Part shown: positions 46,184 through 55,332 of the stretch, in pieces
How positions within the stretch are numbered: position 1 is the stretch's first letter
Layout: each line of letters opens with the position of its first letter
Assembly: GCA_937123825.1 (NCBI GenBank)
Contig: CAKZKQ010000235.1
Coordinates: forward strand, 35,779 to 99,778
DNA from: an uncultured Pseudomonadota bacterium
GTDB taxonomy: Bacteria; Myxococcota_A; Bradymonadia; Bradymonadales; GCA-2716585
Direction of reading: 5' to 3'
Length of the DNA: 64,000 nucleotides
Made by a program: the position numbers and the translations under genes
Notes under the pieces: generated by a model
Told to the model about the DNA's origin: nothing
Seen by the model: only the letters and a program-made list of their open reading frames with translations
Database searches by the model: none

Positions 46184-47053
46184 ATGGATTGGGATGATTT
46201 GAGATACCTTCTGGCGTTGTCGCGCTTTTCGACCATGGGCAGGGCCGCCAAGCACCTGGGGGTCAACCACACCACGGTCTCGCGCCGACTGCTGGCGTTG
46301 CAGGAGCGTGCGGGTGTGCGCCTGATCGAGAAGACTGGCCGCGGGTTTACACTCACGCAGGCGGGCCAGGACGCCGTGCGCGCGGCCGAGACGATGGAGC
46401 GTCAAACTCTGGGTTTGGAGCGTCAGTGGTTTGGCCAGGACGGTCGTCTGGTGGGCAAGGTCCGCGTGACGACGCTGGACATCATGGCGCAATACTACGC
46501 GCCAGCGTTTGCAGAGTTCACAAGGCTCTACCCCGGCATCGAGTTGGAGTTGAGCCAGACCAACGAACCCGCCAGCCTCACACGCCGTCAGGCCGATGTC
46601 GCCATACGCATGACGGTCTCTCCCCCGGAGCATTTGGTGGGGGTCCGGCTGGTGCGCTTTGATTACCGCCTCTATGGGGCCACGTCGCTCCTGGAGCGTT
46701 GGGGGCGCAATCGCGCGCTGGACCAGTATCCCTGGCTGGCCTGGGACAAGGCGCTGAGGGCTCGACTGACTGAGGCGTGGATGGACGAGCACGTGCCTGG
46801 GGCCAGGGTGGCGGCGCGGGTGGACGCCTCGTTGATGATGCTCGATTTGGCGCGCCGGGGCGTGGGGCTGACCTTCTTGCCCATCCAACTGGCCAGCGCC
46901 TACCCCGAATTGGAGGTGTTGGCCAAGGCGCCCGACGCCTTCCGCACCGATGCGTGGCTCTTGACCCACGAGGAGCTGCGCCACGCCGCCCGGGTCCGCG
47001 CGTTGATGGATCACCTCAAGGGATGGGAGCAGACCCCCAGGCGGCTTGACTGA
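46184..47053 (+). CDS. LysR-family transcriptional regulator
   Basis: 289 residues. The N-terminal winged helix (about 1-60: LRYLLALSRFSTMGRAAKHLGVNHTTVSRRLLALQ, of which TTVSRRLLALQ is the recognition helix) is followed by a periplasmic-binding-protein-like effector domain (RLVGKVRVTTLD onward). It is closest in style to the AaeR/GcvA-like LysR subgroup with the NHTTVSRRL helix. Divergent from the lipoprotein gene at 45140-46027 with a 156-bp spacer. The effector is unknown. Confidence 0.88.
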   Translation: MDWDDLRYLLALSRFSTMGRAAKHLGVNHTTVSRRLLALQERAGVRLIEKTGRGFTLTQAGQDAVRAAETMERQTLGLERQWFGQDGRLVGKVRVTTLDIMAQYYAPAFAEFTRLYPGIELELSQTNEPASLTRRQADVAIRMTVSPPEHLVGVRLVRFDYRLYGATSLLERWGRNRALDQYPWLAWDKALRARLTEAWMDEHVPGARVAARVDASLMMLDLARRGVGLTFLPIQLASAYPELEVLAKAPDAFRTDAWLLTHEELRHAARVRALMDHLKGWEQTPRRLD

Positions 47054-47122
47054 AGATGTCGGTGGCGTCCACAAGAGGGTTGTGATGATTGCCACAAAGG
47101 GCAGACAGGACAGGAGTCAAGG

Positions 47123-47851
47123 ATGAGCAAAGCCCCCCACGAAGAGACATTGGTGGTGTCCCCGGGGCCCAAGAAGGGGACGGTGTTGACCGACGATGGC
47201 CGCAAATTGCTGGTGATGCCCAACTGGTCCTGGTTGGCGGCCGGGGATGCGACGATCACAAGGCGCGTCAAGAAGGCTGGGGCCAGTTGGACGGTGAAGG
47301 TCCGCAAAGGCCGCCGCACGATCTCGCTGGGCCTGTGGGCGCCGACAGCGAACATCAAGAAGGTGCAGGCCGAGGTCGAGGCCGAGCGGCAGACCGACGG
47401 CTACAAGCGCCGCCGCGAGGCCGACGCCAGGCGGCGCGCCAAGGTCCAGGCGCAGTACGAAGAAGAGTTCTACGGTCAGATCCTGGCGTTTTTGGGCTTT
47501 CACAGCCGCCACAAGGCGCTGGCAGAGCAGTTGGCGCGCTCGGTGACCGCTCACGCCGCCGGGATTGGCAGCGGGACGGTGGCCAGGACCAAGCGGATCA
47601 GCGTAGAGCGCCGGGCAGAGGCGGCGGTGATCGCCTGGATGCGCCATCAGACGACCGCGTACGACCGCATGCGCATCGCCCGCGTCAAAGGTCGCCGCCG
47701 AGAGGTGCGGCGCAAGCTGGCCGAAGGATCGCGGCGGCTGCTCAACGCCTACCGCCTGGATCGAGAGGTCGACGCCCAGGCTTGCCCGTTGCAGCAGGCG
47801 CTGCGCTTTGAGCAGTCGGAGCGAGAGAAGGCGGCCCAGGGGGACGCCTGA
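47123..47851 (+). CDS. DUF2293-like basic protein
   Basis: 242 residues, rich in Arg, Lys and Ala. The central part contains RAEAAVIAWMRHQTTAYDRMRI and RRREVRRKLAEGSRRLLNAYR, which look like the DUF2293 core known from bacteria and fungi. Assignment is by memory of that motif only. The N-terminal part is a small beta-rich region (TVLTDDGRKLLVMPNWSWL). High charge suggests nucleic-acid binding. ATG 47123 follows AGGA. No operon partner is evident. Confidence 0.5.
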   Translation: MSKAPHEETLVVSPGPKKGTVLTDDGRKLLVMPNWSWLAAGDATITRRVKKAGASWTVKVRKGRRTISLGLWAPTANIKKVQAEVEAERQTDGYKRRREADARRRAKVQAQYEEEFYGQILAFLGFHSRHKALAEQLARSVTAHAAGIGSGTVARTKRISVERRAEAAVIAWMRHQTTAYDRMRIARVKGRRREVRRKLAEGSRRLLNAYRLDREVDAQACPLQQALRFEQSEREKAAQGDA

Positions 47852-47866
47852 GAGGATGGGCTGGCT

Positions 47867-48871
47867 TCAGAAGCTGTCGCCGGGCTCAAAGCCCTCGGGG
47901 TAACTGGCCGCGACGTGGTCGGCGGGGGGATCAATGCCCGGCCAGGGGTCTTCAAGGCCCAGCTCGGTCTCGTAGGGGTAGGGGTTCTGCATGTAGTCCT
48001 TGATGACCCGGATCAGGCGGCCGATCTTGTTGCCGTCCATGATGCGGTGATCGATGGTGGCCGATCCGTTGACGACGGGACGCACGCAGAGCTTACGATC
48101 GACCACCCAGGGCTGGTCGGTGACCTGACCGATGAGGACGATCAGCGGCACGCGCGAGACGGGGACCAGCGGGGCGTAGGCCTGATCGACCTGAAAAGAA
48201 CTGACGTTGGTGACCATGACGGTGCCAAAGGGCTCGGGCTTGGCCCCGGCCCAGGTGGCGGTGATCCCCAGGTTGTACTCAAGGAAGGTCAACCCCCAAA
48301 GGATGGGCCGCAGCATCCATGACGGGAGCTTGGGCAAGAGGCCCTTTTGGGTCTTCTCGTACTGGATGTCTTTGCCTTTGCGCAGCTTGTCGGCGCGGTC
48401 GCGCAACTCTCTGGCCACATCGACGCACGTCTTGCCGCCCACATCGGGGACCACGACCCCCGACAGATCCTTACCGTCCTCGACATCGACCTGGTAGTAG
48501 ACGTCGATCGACTCCTTGAGGTAGGCCTGCCCCCAGATGATCTTGGCGTTGCCCTCGGGGGCGCGCTTGAGGCCTTCTGCCAGCGCGCGGCCCATGAGCT
48601 GGCCAATGGTGGGGCGCACGCCGAACTTTTCTTTGACCGCGTTCTGAAAAATCCGCGTTTTGAGGACATTCAAGTCCGACGAGCCGTAGATCGTGCCATC
48701 TTTGGGCCGATCCCAGAACGACATCGCGAGCTTACGGAAGCCGCGTTCTTTTGATTTGGTATACCCGCCTGTGCCTGCCAAGGCATCCTCCTTCAACAAC
48801 GCCATCAAGGCCTCGATGGACCACAGTCCGACGTCGTAGGCAGTGGCGCGACCTCCCCCCTGAAAGGCCAT
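47867..48871 (-). CDS. Stand-alone 2-oxoacid dehydrogenase acyltransferase-like catalytic domain (no lipoyl domain)
   Basis: About 334 residues. The CAT-like fold of E2 acyltransferases is indicated by FGTVMVTNVSSF and the catalytic SATIDHRIMDGNKIG (His and Asp of DHRxxDG). The lipoyl and peripheral-subunit-binding domains of true E2 subunits are absent, so it cannot act in a normal pyruvate dehydrogenase complex. Similar lipoyl-less proteins exist in myxobacteria and actinobacteria. The start is uncertain: ATG 48871 (MAFQGG) or ATG 48805 (MALLKED). The open frame extends to 48970 from a TTG. Confidence 0.72.
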   Translation of the reverse strand: MAFQGGGRATAYDVGLWSIEALMALLKEDALAGTGGYTKSKERGFRKLAMSFWDRPKDGTIYGSSDLNVLKTRIFQNAVKEKFGVRPTIGQLMGRALAEGLKRAPEGNAKIIWGQAYLKESIDVYYQVDVEDGKDLSGVVVPDVGGKTCVDVARELRDRADKLRKGKDIQYEKTQKGLLPKLPSWMLRPILWGLTFLEYNLGITATWAGAKPEPFGTVMVTNVSSFQVDQAYAPLVPVSRVPLIVLIGQVTDQPWVVDRKLCVRPVVNGSATIDHRIMDGNKIGRLIRVIKDYMQNPYPYETELGLEDPWPGIDPPADHVAASYPEGFEPGDSF

Positions 48872-49145
48872 GCGCGCCTGATCAAACTTTGTTGTGAAAG
48901 CAGAGCGAGCGCCATCCGTCAAGGGTGTCGACCTCGGCGCACGGGTGACGGAAGAGTCAGCGAACCCCAATCAAAAAGCGAATCACCATCCCCAAACACC
49001 GCCGTCCAGCCCGTCTCACCTGCCCACAGGGCCCGCAAAACAGACTTGACCTCTGGGCGGCGGTCCCCAAACTCATGGGGTCCCACCATGGACGTGTCCT
49101 GAGCCCACGATCCCTGGGACAGAACTTGCCAGGAGCCGTCGCCCC

Positions 49146-49946
49146 ATGTGCACCATCGTTGTCCTTCATCAGGTTCACCCGGACTACCCGGTCATCATCG
49201 CGGCCAACCGCGACGAGTATTACGCCAGGCCCTCGACGCCGCCCCAACTCTTGCAGGAGTCGCCGCGCGTCATCGGCGGTGTGGATGGAAAGAAGGGGGG
49301 TTCATGGATGGGTGCGACCGAAGCGGGCTTCTTTGTGGGCTTGACCAACCAGCGCACCTACCATCGGGCCGACAAATCCAGGCGTTCGCGCGGCGAGGTG
49401 GTGGTTGAAGCGCTGCGCCTGGGTCAGACGCAGGCGGTGGAGGACTATCTTGGTGACTTGTCGCCGGATGACTACAACCCGTTCAACCTGATTTTCGGGG
49501 AGAGCGGCGCCATGAGGGTCGCCTACGTGCATGAAGGGATGGACAAGGTCGAGATCGTCCCGCTGCCGACCGGCATTCACGTCTTGCCAAACGACCGCCT
49601 GGACTCGGGGGATTTTTCCAAGGTGGCCAGGGCCCAGGCGTTGCTTGAAGGACACGGTCACGAGCCCTGGCCCGAGCTGCGCCAAACGCTCCACAACATG
49701 CTGGCCGACCGCTTCCTGCCCCCATTTGAGTCCGTCGCGCCGCCTCCGGCGGGCTCATTGATGCCCCGGCGCCTGGTCCACCGCCTTGAGGCGCTGTGCA
49801 TTCACACGCCGCTCTATGGGACGCGCTCGGCGACGATCGCGGCGCTGACCCCCGGCAAGGTGGCGCACTACCTCTTTAGCCCGGGTGCACCAGACCAGTG
49901 GGAGTTTGACGACTTTACAGCGCTGCTCAACCCCGCACCGGCCTGA
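49146..49946 (+). CDS. NRDE-family protein (TANGO2-like)
   Basis: 266 residues beginning MCTIVV, with the family signature AANRDEYYARP and later WMGATEAGFFVGLTNQR. The Cys2 after the initiator Met would be exposed in an Ntn-hydrolase-like fold. The family spans bacteria and human TANGO2, which is linked to heme or lipid trafficking. The biochemical role here is unknown. Its stop lies 7 bases before the convergent SPFH gene's stop. Confidence 0.88.
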   Translation: MCTIVVLHQVHPDYPVIIAANRDEYYARPSTPPQLLQESPRVIGGVDGKKGGSWMGATEAGFFVGLTNQRTYHRADKSRRSRGEVVVEALRLGQTQAVEDYLGDLSPDDYNPFNLIFGESGAMRVAYVHEGMDKVEIVPLPTGIHVLPNDRLDSGDFSKVARAQALLEGHGHEPWPELRQTLHNMLADRFLPPFESVAPPPAGSLMPRRLVHRLEALCIHTPLYGTRSATIAALTPGKVAHYLFSPGAPDQWEFDDFTALLNPAPA

Positions 49947-49953
49947 CCCAAAC

Positions 49954-51009
49954 TCAACCGCCAAGCTGAGCCAGCATCTGCTGAAGCTGGGCAAGACGAG
50001 CATCATGGGCGTCCTGAGCGATGCGCCCGGCGGCCAGATAGGTGCCCAGGATTTCAATCTGCTTGCGGACCATGACCTTCATCTCTTCGGGGTCCGAGGT
50101 GCTGAAGGTGGCCGACTGCGCTTGTGAGGCAGCGGCGGCCGTGACGGTGCCGCCCTGGGTGGTCATTGCCACCGCCGAGACACGCTGGGTCGTGGTGCGC
50201 CGCTCCACGCGGCGGTATGTGGTGACACCTCCGGGCTGGGGCTCAACTTCAACTGCGGGGGCCGGTGCGGGCGCCGCCACGACGGGCGCGGGAGTTTCTG
50301 GCGCCGGTGTCGGCGGCGCCGCGGGCGCTGAAGCCTGAACCGGCTGAGGGGCTTGCTCGGGGGGCGCAACCGGCCTGGGCCCAACGCCCCCAAGACGCGG
50401 TGTGGAGATGACCATCTGGCTGAGCGCCAACTCAAGAATGGTCAACCCCGAAGGCTCCAGGACTTTGAGCAGCATCGGCTGAAGCTCACCCAAGAAGCGC
50501 TGGGAGTCTTGCTGAAGCATCTCGCCGCTGTAATTGGCCAACGTCTGGGCAAACGACGCGATGAGGTTGCCCTCCAGGAGCTTTTGGGTCTGAAGGTGAT
50601 GGGCGCGCTCTTCAGGGCCAACGCAGGCTTTGTAGAGAAGCTGGGCGTTGGCGGTCTGGACTTTGAGGATGCACTGGGCGCGGACCTCGCGCAGGTCATT
50701 GGTTTCGACCCCTTTGACCATGACGCGAAGGGACCAGGGCGCGGCGTCGACCCAGATCAACTCAAAGTCACCGCTGGATGGGGTTTTCCAACTGCCCTGC
50801 CCCAACGTCCCCAGCAGCGCCCCCCCAGCGCGATCAACGATGAAGGCCTCCTCGCCGGGGGAGACGTTGAGGGTGACGCCGTGCTTCAAGGCGCCCGCCC
50901 GGCAAGAGAAGGCTGGCTTCATGTTGCGGGGCCACCCAAGCGCCCCCATGCTGGTTGGCGCGGTTGCTTCGAACCCTTTGCTGGCCAGTTCGGCCGGGAC
51001 ATTGCCCAT
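49954..51009 (-). CDS. SPFH/virion-core-like protein (YdjI-type)
   Basis: 351 residues. About residues 30-220 read as an SPFH/band-7-like domain (VSPGEEAFIVDRAGGALLGTLGQG, GVETNDLREVRAQCILKV, PSGLTILELALSQMVIS). A long Pro/Ala-rich linker (about 235-290) and a short helical C-terminus (ILGTYLAAGRIAQDAHDARL) follow. The relatives known to me are annotated as SPFH-domain or virion core proteins. Function is uncertain, perhaps membrane-associated assembly. ATG 51009 has AAGGAG eight bases upstream. Confidence 0.6.
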   Translation of the reverse strand: MGNVPAELASKGFEATAPTSMGALGWPRNMKPAFSCRAGALKHGVTLNVSPGEEAFIVDRAGGALLGTLGQGSWKTPSSGDFELIWVDAAPWSLRVMVKGVETNDLREVRAQCILKVQTANAQLLYKACVGPEERAHHLQTQKLLEGNLIASFAQTLANYSGEMLQQDSQRFLGELQPMLLKVLEPSGLTILELALSQMVISTPRLGGVGPRPVAPPEQAPQPVQASAPAAPPTPAPETPAPVVAAPAPAPAVEVEPQPGGVTTYRRVERRTTTQRVSAVAMTTQGGTVTAAAASQAQSATFSTSDPEEMKVMVRKQIEILGTYLAAGRIAQDAHDARLAQLQQMLAQLGG

Positions 51010-51276
51010 GAGCGCGTCTCCTTGAGGATGATAAAGGTCTCCTGACTGCTTTGCATCACGCACAAGGGTACTAGACCGAGTCAAACGGCGTCCACCATGA
51101 AGCGCGAGTATCTTTAGATCGGCCACCACAACGGCGATCGTGGCTGCGGCATCCTTTGGGCAGATCATTGTTGGACGGCGGGCTCTTCATGAGAGGAAAA
51201 GCGTTGCCAGCAAAGAACCCGGGTGATTCAATGGCGTCGATTTTGAGCGCCACGCGCCCCAACCCAGGAGCAACCC

Positions 51277-51759
51277 TTGAACGTTCAACTGCCCCCTCGT
51301 TCCCCCAAAACCTCCCTGACCGAAATGACCGAGATCGTCCTGCCTCAGCACGCCAACGCGCTGGGTTCGGTCTTTGGAGGTCAGGTGATGGCGTGGATCG
51401 ACATCTGCGCAGCGGTCGCGGCCCAACGCCACTGCGGCCGCGTGGCGGTGACCGCAGCGGTCGATGGCATCCAGTTCCTGGCGCCGATCCACGTCGGCGA
51501 GGTTGTCCTGCTTGAGGGACGCGTCAACGCGGCCTTTACGACCTCGATGGAGGTGGAGGTGTTGGTGGACGTGGAAGATCCCGCCACGGGTCTGCGCACG
51601 CGGTGCCTGGAGGCGTGGTTGACCTTTGTGGCCATTGATCGCAACCGCCCCTGCCCTGTGCCTCCCCTGGACGTGCAGACGCCCGAGGAGAAGGCGCGCC
51701 AGCAGGCCGCCATAGAGCGCAGAAGCCAGCGCTTGGAGCGCCGGCGCTCCAACGGTTGA
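51277..51759 (+). CDS. Hotdog acyl-CoA thioesterase (YciA/ACOT type)
   Basis: 160 residues. Hotdog-fold segments ANALGSVFGGQVMAWIDICA (catalytic-site helix with the acidic residue), RVAVTAAVDGIQFLAPIHVG and LRTRCLEAWLTFVA match YciA/cytosolic acyl-CoA hydrolases. It should hydrolyse fatty acyl-CoA. TTG 51277 has CAGGAG seven bases upstream, and no in-frame ATG precedes the core. It heads a run of six plus-strand genes (to 56436) with short gaps, so a role in the lipid chemistry of that run is inferred. Confidence 0.82.
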   Translation: MNVQLPPRSPKTSLTEMTEIVLPQHANALGSVFGGQVMAWIDICAAVAAQRHCGRVAVTAAVDGIQFLAPIHVGEVVLLEGRVNAAFTTSMEVEVLVDVEDPATGLRTRCLEAWLTFVAIDRNRPCPVPPLDVQTPEEKARQQAAIERRSQRLERRRSNG

Positions 51760-51840
51760 GTTTGCCAGCAGGCTTTTATATCCTCCCAGGACACGCCGTC
51801 ACACCAGCGCACCTCGCGCACCAAGTCCGGGAGGGCATCG

Positions 51841-52479
51841 GTGGCCAACCAGACCTCGACCAAATCTCAAATCCCCTGGCACGTGACCCGACGGATGTTG
51901 GAGTTCCGAGGGGAAGAGCGCGCCAACCTGCTGAGGCTGGTGGGGATCACCTCATTTTATGTGCTGCACCTGGTCAACGCCTTTGCGCTGGAGGTCAAGG
52001 GCATCGATGAGACGTTCCACAACGCCATGACGGCCATCGCCTGCATCTGGGCGATGCTCGCCGCGGTGGTGGTGCTCTCACTGCGCAACCGCCTCATGCC
52101 CGCGGCGCTCAAACACGCCACCACGGTCATGGACGTGGCGCTGCTGACCGGCGTATTGACCATCGCAGACGGCGCGCGCAGCCCCATGGCGGTGGTTTAC
52201 CTCTTGATCATCATGCTGGCGGGCCTGCGGGCCAACCCCAGGGTGGTGTGGACCGCGACGGCGGCCTCTTTGGTGGGCTACGCGGCGGTGATCGGCCAGG
52301 CACTGCTCTATCGCCCGGACATGGTCCCTCCGACGCACCACGGCTTGACGATGGGTCTGGCGATCCTCCTCAGCGGCGTGGTCCTCAGTCAGATCGCCAA
52401 CGTCTTTCAGACCGCCATCCAGGCACACGCCGATGTCTCGCAACGCGTTGAGAAGCTCAACAAGGGAGAGGCGCCATGA
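51841..52479 (+). CDS. Polytopic membrane protein, function unknown
   Basis: 212 residues from GTG 51841, with GGGAGG seven bases upstream. A basic N-terminus precedes about six hydrophobic segments (for example NLLRLVGITSFYVLHLVNAF, CIWAMLAAVVVLSLRNRL, MAVVYLLIIMLAGLRA, GLAILLSGVVLSQIANVF) and a short cytoplasmic helix. The layout resembles the membrane sensor part of some histidine kinases, but no kinase follows. It overlaps the next start by ATGA. Confidence 0.65.
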   Translation: MANQTSTKSQIPWHVTRRMLEFRGEERANLLRLVGITSFYVLHLVNAFALEVKGIDETFHNAMTAIACIWAMLAAVVVLSLRNRLMPAALKHATTVMDVALLTGVLTIADGARSPMAVVYLLIIMLAGLRANPRVVWTATAASLVGYAAVIGQALLYRPDMVPPTHHGLTMGLAILLSGVVLSQIANVFQTAIQAHADVSQRVEKLNKGEAP

Positions 52480-53027
52480 CCCAGCAACCCTCAAACACGC
52501 CCGCTCAGGGCCCAGAAACGGTCCACTGCGCCTACTGCGGCGAGCTTAACCCAGCAAGCCGCAAGACGTGTTGGATGTGCGAGCAGGATCTGAGCTCGGC
52601 GACCCCTGTGGTATCGCATCAAGCGGGCGATGAGTTGGACACCACCGTGGCAGACAAGGCCACGGCGGCTGTCGGTCGCGTCAGTTTGACCTGGGCTGTC
52701 TCGGTGGCGCTCCTGGTGGTGCTCTTTGCAGCGGTCAGCCTGGGCATCGGCTTGAGCAAAATGCCGGCGCTCCTGATCCCGTTTGTGGCCGTGTCGGTTT
52801 TGGTGCTGGGCGCGTTGATCCGCATGATCCAGCTCCAGCGCAGGGCTGTCTACAAGAAGTCCAGCCAGGAGTCCTTTGTGGACGCGCTGGCCACGGTGGG
52901 CGCCGGGGCCGCGTTGGGTTTGTCGGCGGTGGCCGTCATCCTTGGCCTGATCCTGCTCTTGATGGTGGCGGCGGGGATCATTTTTTTCATCGTCTGCTTT
53001 GCGATGTTGGCCAGCTACGGCCCCTGA
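52476..53027 (+). CDS. Zinc-ribbon plus transmembrane protein, unknown
   Basis: 183 residues. An N-terminal zinc ribbon (HCAYCGELNPASRKTCWMCE; two CxxC pairs at about residues 20-40) is followed by a linker and at least three hydrophobic segments (VSVALLVVLFAAVSLGIGL, LLIPFVAVSVLVLGALIRMI, VAVILGLILLLMVAAGIIFF). Translationally coupled to the upstream membrane protein and 33 nt ahead of the radical SAM gene. Confidence 0.65.
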   Translation: MTQQPSNTPAQGPETVHCAYCGELNPASRKTCWMCEQDLSSATPVVSHQAGDELDTTVADKATAAVGRVSLTWAVSVALLVVLFAAVSLGIGLSKMPALLIPFVAVSVLVLGALIRMIQLQRRAVYKKSSQESFVDALATVGAGAALGLSAVAVILGLILLLMVAAGIIFFIVCFAMLASYGP

Positions 53028-53060
53028 AAGGCCCCGACTTTATACTTTGGAGATTTTGCA

Positions 53061-54566
53061 TTGAAACTTCGCGGCCATCGTTTCCTGGGCCTGACTCGCA
53101 GCCTCTGTCCTGAATGTTTGGAGGTCGTTCCGGCCAAAATCATTGCACGCGGCGAGCGCGTCTATTTTCAAAAGAACTGCCCGACCCACGGCATGCGCGA
53201 GGACTTTGTCTGCTCGGACCTGTCCCAATACGACCAGGTCCAGTTTACGGTCCCGGGGCGCTTCCCCGAGAAGTTTGGCGTGGAACCCAAAGAGGGCTGC
53301 CCCAAAGACTGCGGCCTGTGTACTGAGCACGAGCAGCACACCTGCATCGGGCTGGTGGAGTTGACCGACAACTGCAACCTGACCTGCCCGATGTGCTACG
53401 CCAGCAGCGCGCCGGGCGGCAAAGGTCTGGCGTTTGACCAGATCAAGGCCGCGATCGACCGCCTTGTGGAGGTTGAAGGCCGCGCCGAAGTGCTGCAACT
53501 GTCCGGGGGAGAGCCCACCATCCACCCGCGCTTTGATGAGGTCCTGCGCTACGCCTGCGCGCAGCCCATCGACGTGGTCATGATCAACACCAACGGCATC
53601 CTGATTGCCCGCGATGACGCGTTGCTCGACCTTTTGGAAGAGTATCGCTTGCGGGTCGAGGTCTACTTGCAGTTTGACGGCCTTGATGAGGAGTCCCACA
53701 AGACGCTGCGCGGCGCCAGCCTGCTCAAGACCAAGCTGAAGGCCATTGAGCGGCTCGGCGAGCGCAAGATCCGCACGACGCTGGTGACCACGCTCCAGAC
53801 CGGGGTCAACGAAGACCAGATCGGGGCGCTGGTGCGCTTTGGATGTGAGCGGTCCTGGATCACGGGCCTGAGCTTCCAGCCCGCGACCTACTCTGGACGC
53901 ACCGTGACGCCCGAAGAACTTGAAGCGCGGATCACCTTCCCTGACGTGGTGCGCGCCATTGAAGAGCAGACCGAAGGGCTCTTCCGTCAGGAAGACTTCA
54001 TGCCGCTGCCGTGCGCCCACCCCAACTGCCACACGCTGACCTACGCCTACCGCGCGCCCGACATGAGCATCTACCCGCTGATGCGCTTCATCGACGCCCG
54101 CGAGCACCTGGACCTTCTGGCCAACGGCATCGCGCTGTCCAGGCCCCGAGGGCGCGAGCTGATCCAGGGCTATTTGCAGGCCAGCGGCTGCGTCGATGGG
54201 AGCTGTGACGGCCTTGATGCCTGGTTGGGGGCGCTGGAGGGGGCCAGGGATCAACTCCCCGAGATGGCCATGGAGTTCTTTGAGCGCGCGCTCAAGGAAG
54301 AGGTCGATCCCGAGGACGTCTTTCGCATCACCATCACCTCCTTCCTGGACGCCTACAACTTTGACGTGCGCCGGGTCATGAAGTGCTGCATCCACCACGT
54401 GCTGCCCAGCGGCCACGTGGTGCCGTTTTGCGCCTACAACGTCCTCTACCGCGAAGGACACGTGGCGCTGCCCCCGCTGGTCGAGGCGGGCATCGTCATG
54501 GAACCTGGCGATGACGTTCACGGGCCAGGCAAACCGGTCGTGTCCCTCCAAGAGCCGGTATCCTAA
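53061..54566 (+). CDS. Radical SAM enzyme of the tetraether/membrane-spanning-lipid synthase (Tes, MJ0619)-like group
   Basis: 501 residues. The N-terminal rubredoxin-like part has Cys16, Cys19, Cys40 and His43 (CPEC, CPTHG). A second Cys set is at 80, 84, 87 and 95 (CPKDCGLC, HTC). The radical SAM motif CNLTCPMC is at 105-112, and LSGGEPT follows. C-terminal cysteines occur in PCAHPNCHTLTY, GCVDGSC and KCCIHHVLPSGHVVPFCAYN. This arrangement matches the multi-cluster radical SAM family that includes archaeal Tes, which couples lipid tails. Whether this bacterial protein joins acyl chains is inference. TTG 53061 has GGAG eight bases upstream. An Lgt-like gene follows by 6 nt. Confidence 0.78.
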   Translation: MKLRGHRFLGLTRSLCPECLEVVPAKIIARGERVYFQKNCPTHGMREDFVCSDLSQYDQVQFTVPGRFPEKFGVEPKEGCPKDCGLCTEHEQHTCIGLVELTDNCNLTCPMCYASSAPGGKGLAFDQIKAAIDRLVEVEGRAEVLQLSGGEPTIHPRFDEVLRYACAQPIDVVMINTNGILIARDDALLDLLEEYRLRVEVYLQFDGLDEESHKTLRGASLLKTKLKAIERLGERKIRTTLVTTLQTGVNEDQIGALVRFGCERSWITGLSFQPATYSGRTVTPEELEARITFPDVVRAIEEQTEGLFRQEDFMPLPCAHPNCHTLTYAYRAPDMSIYPLMRFIDAREHLDLLANGIALSRPRGRELIQGYLQASGCVDGSCDGLDAWLGALEGARDQLPEMAMEFFERALKEEVDPEDVFRITITSFLDAYNFDVRRVMKCCIHHVLPSGHVVPFCAYNVLYREGHVALPPLVEAGIVMEPGDDVHGPGKPVVSLQEPVS

Positions 54567-54572
54567 AGCGCC

Positions 54573-55271
54573 ATGGATCCAATCCACGCCTTGATCATGG
54601 CGCTGGCGATCGTCGCTGGTGTGGCCATCAAACGCCTCCAAGGCCCACAACCCTCCGCGCTGCCAAGGGGCCAACGCATCGCCGTGAGCCTCGCGGCGAT
54701 CATCGGCGGGGCGCTGGGCGCCAAGCTCCCCTTCATCCTCTGGGATCCGCAGGCGTTGGAGTCGCTCTCATCGTGGCTGGTCGATGGCCGGACGCTGACC
54801 TGGGGGCTGGCTGGCGGTTATCTGGCGGTCGAGGGCACCAAGCTCTCGCTGGGCATCAAGGCCAAGACCGGAGACGGGTTTGCTGCCCCTGTGGCGGCAG
54901 CGGTGGCGGTGGGTCGGCTTGGTTGCTGGAACGCGGGGTGCTGCTTTGGCGCGCCCACCAGCGTCCCGTGGGCCGTGGACTTTGGCGACGGGATCATGCG
55001 CCACCCAACACAGCTCTACGAGTTCTCCTTCCACGCCCTGGCATGCGGCGTCCTATTCTGGATGGGCCGTCGGGACCTCTTTGCACGCCAGCGGATCAAG
55101 CTCTACCTGATCGCCTACATGGTCTACCGCTTCCTGACCGAGTGGCTGCGCCCAGAGCCCCACGCCGCGCTGGGGCTGACCTTTTATCAGTGGTCGGCGT
55201 TGGCCTTTGGTCTGGCGTTGGCCGCCCACTTCGCCTACGATCGCCGCGCAATCCCTCTAAAACGGGTCTAA
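54573..55271 (+). CDS. Lgt-like prolipoprotein diacylglyceryl transferase family protein
   Basis: 232 residues, somewhat shorter than canonical Lgt (about 290). Hydrophobic segments surround the conserved block GRLGCWNAGCCFG, PWAVDFGDG and RHPTQLYEF, which is the phosphatidylglycerol-using active-site region of Lgt. The Cys-rich GCWNAGCCFG variant (canonical Lgt has GRxGNFxNxE) and the linkage to a radical SAM gene suggest a specialised paralogue that moves diacylglycerol to another acceptor, rather than the housekeeping lipoprotein enzyme. The ATG at 54573 is 6 nt after the radical SAM stop. Confidence 0.8.
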   Translation: MDPIHALIMALAIVAGVAIKRLQGPQPSALPRGQRIAVSLAAIIGGALGAKLPFILWDPQALESLSSWLVDGRTLTWGLAGGYLAVEGTKLSLGIKAKTGDGFAAPVAAAVAVGRLGCWNAGCCFGAPTSVPWAVDFGDGIMRHPTQLYEFSFHALACGVLFWMGRRDLFARQRIKLYLIAYMVYRFLTEWLRPEPHAALGLTFYQWSALAFGLALAAHFAYDRRAIPLKRV

Positions 55272-55332
55272 ACAAGCTCCCACGGGCGCCGATGGCTGGC
55301 ACCTGACCGCTCCCCACGCCACACACACCACC

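Noticed and set aside
53040..54674. 544-residue minus-strand open frame
   Set aside because: Antisense to the radical SAM gene, whose cluster motifs are unmistakable on the plus strand.
54573..55271. Housekeeping Lgt
   Set aside because: The active-site block is a Cys-rich variant and the gene is shorter and coupled to a radical SAM gene. It is called Lgt-like without the lgt symbol.
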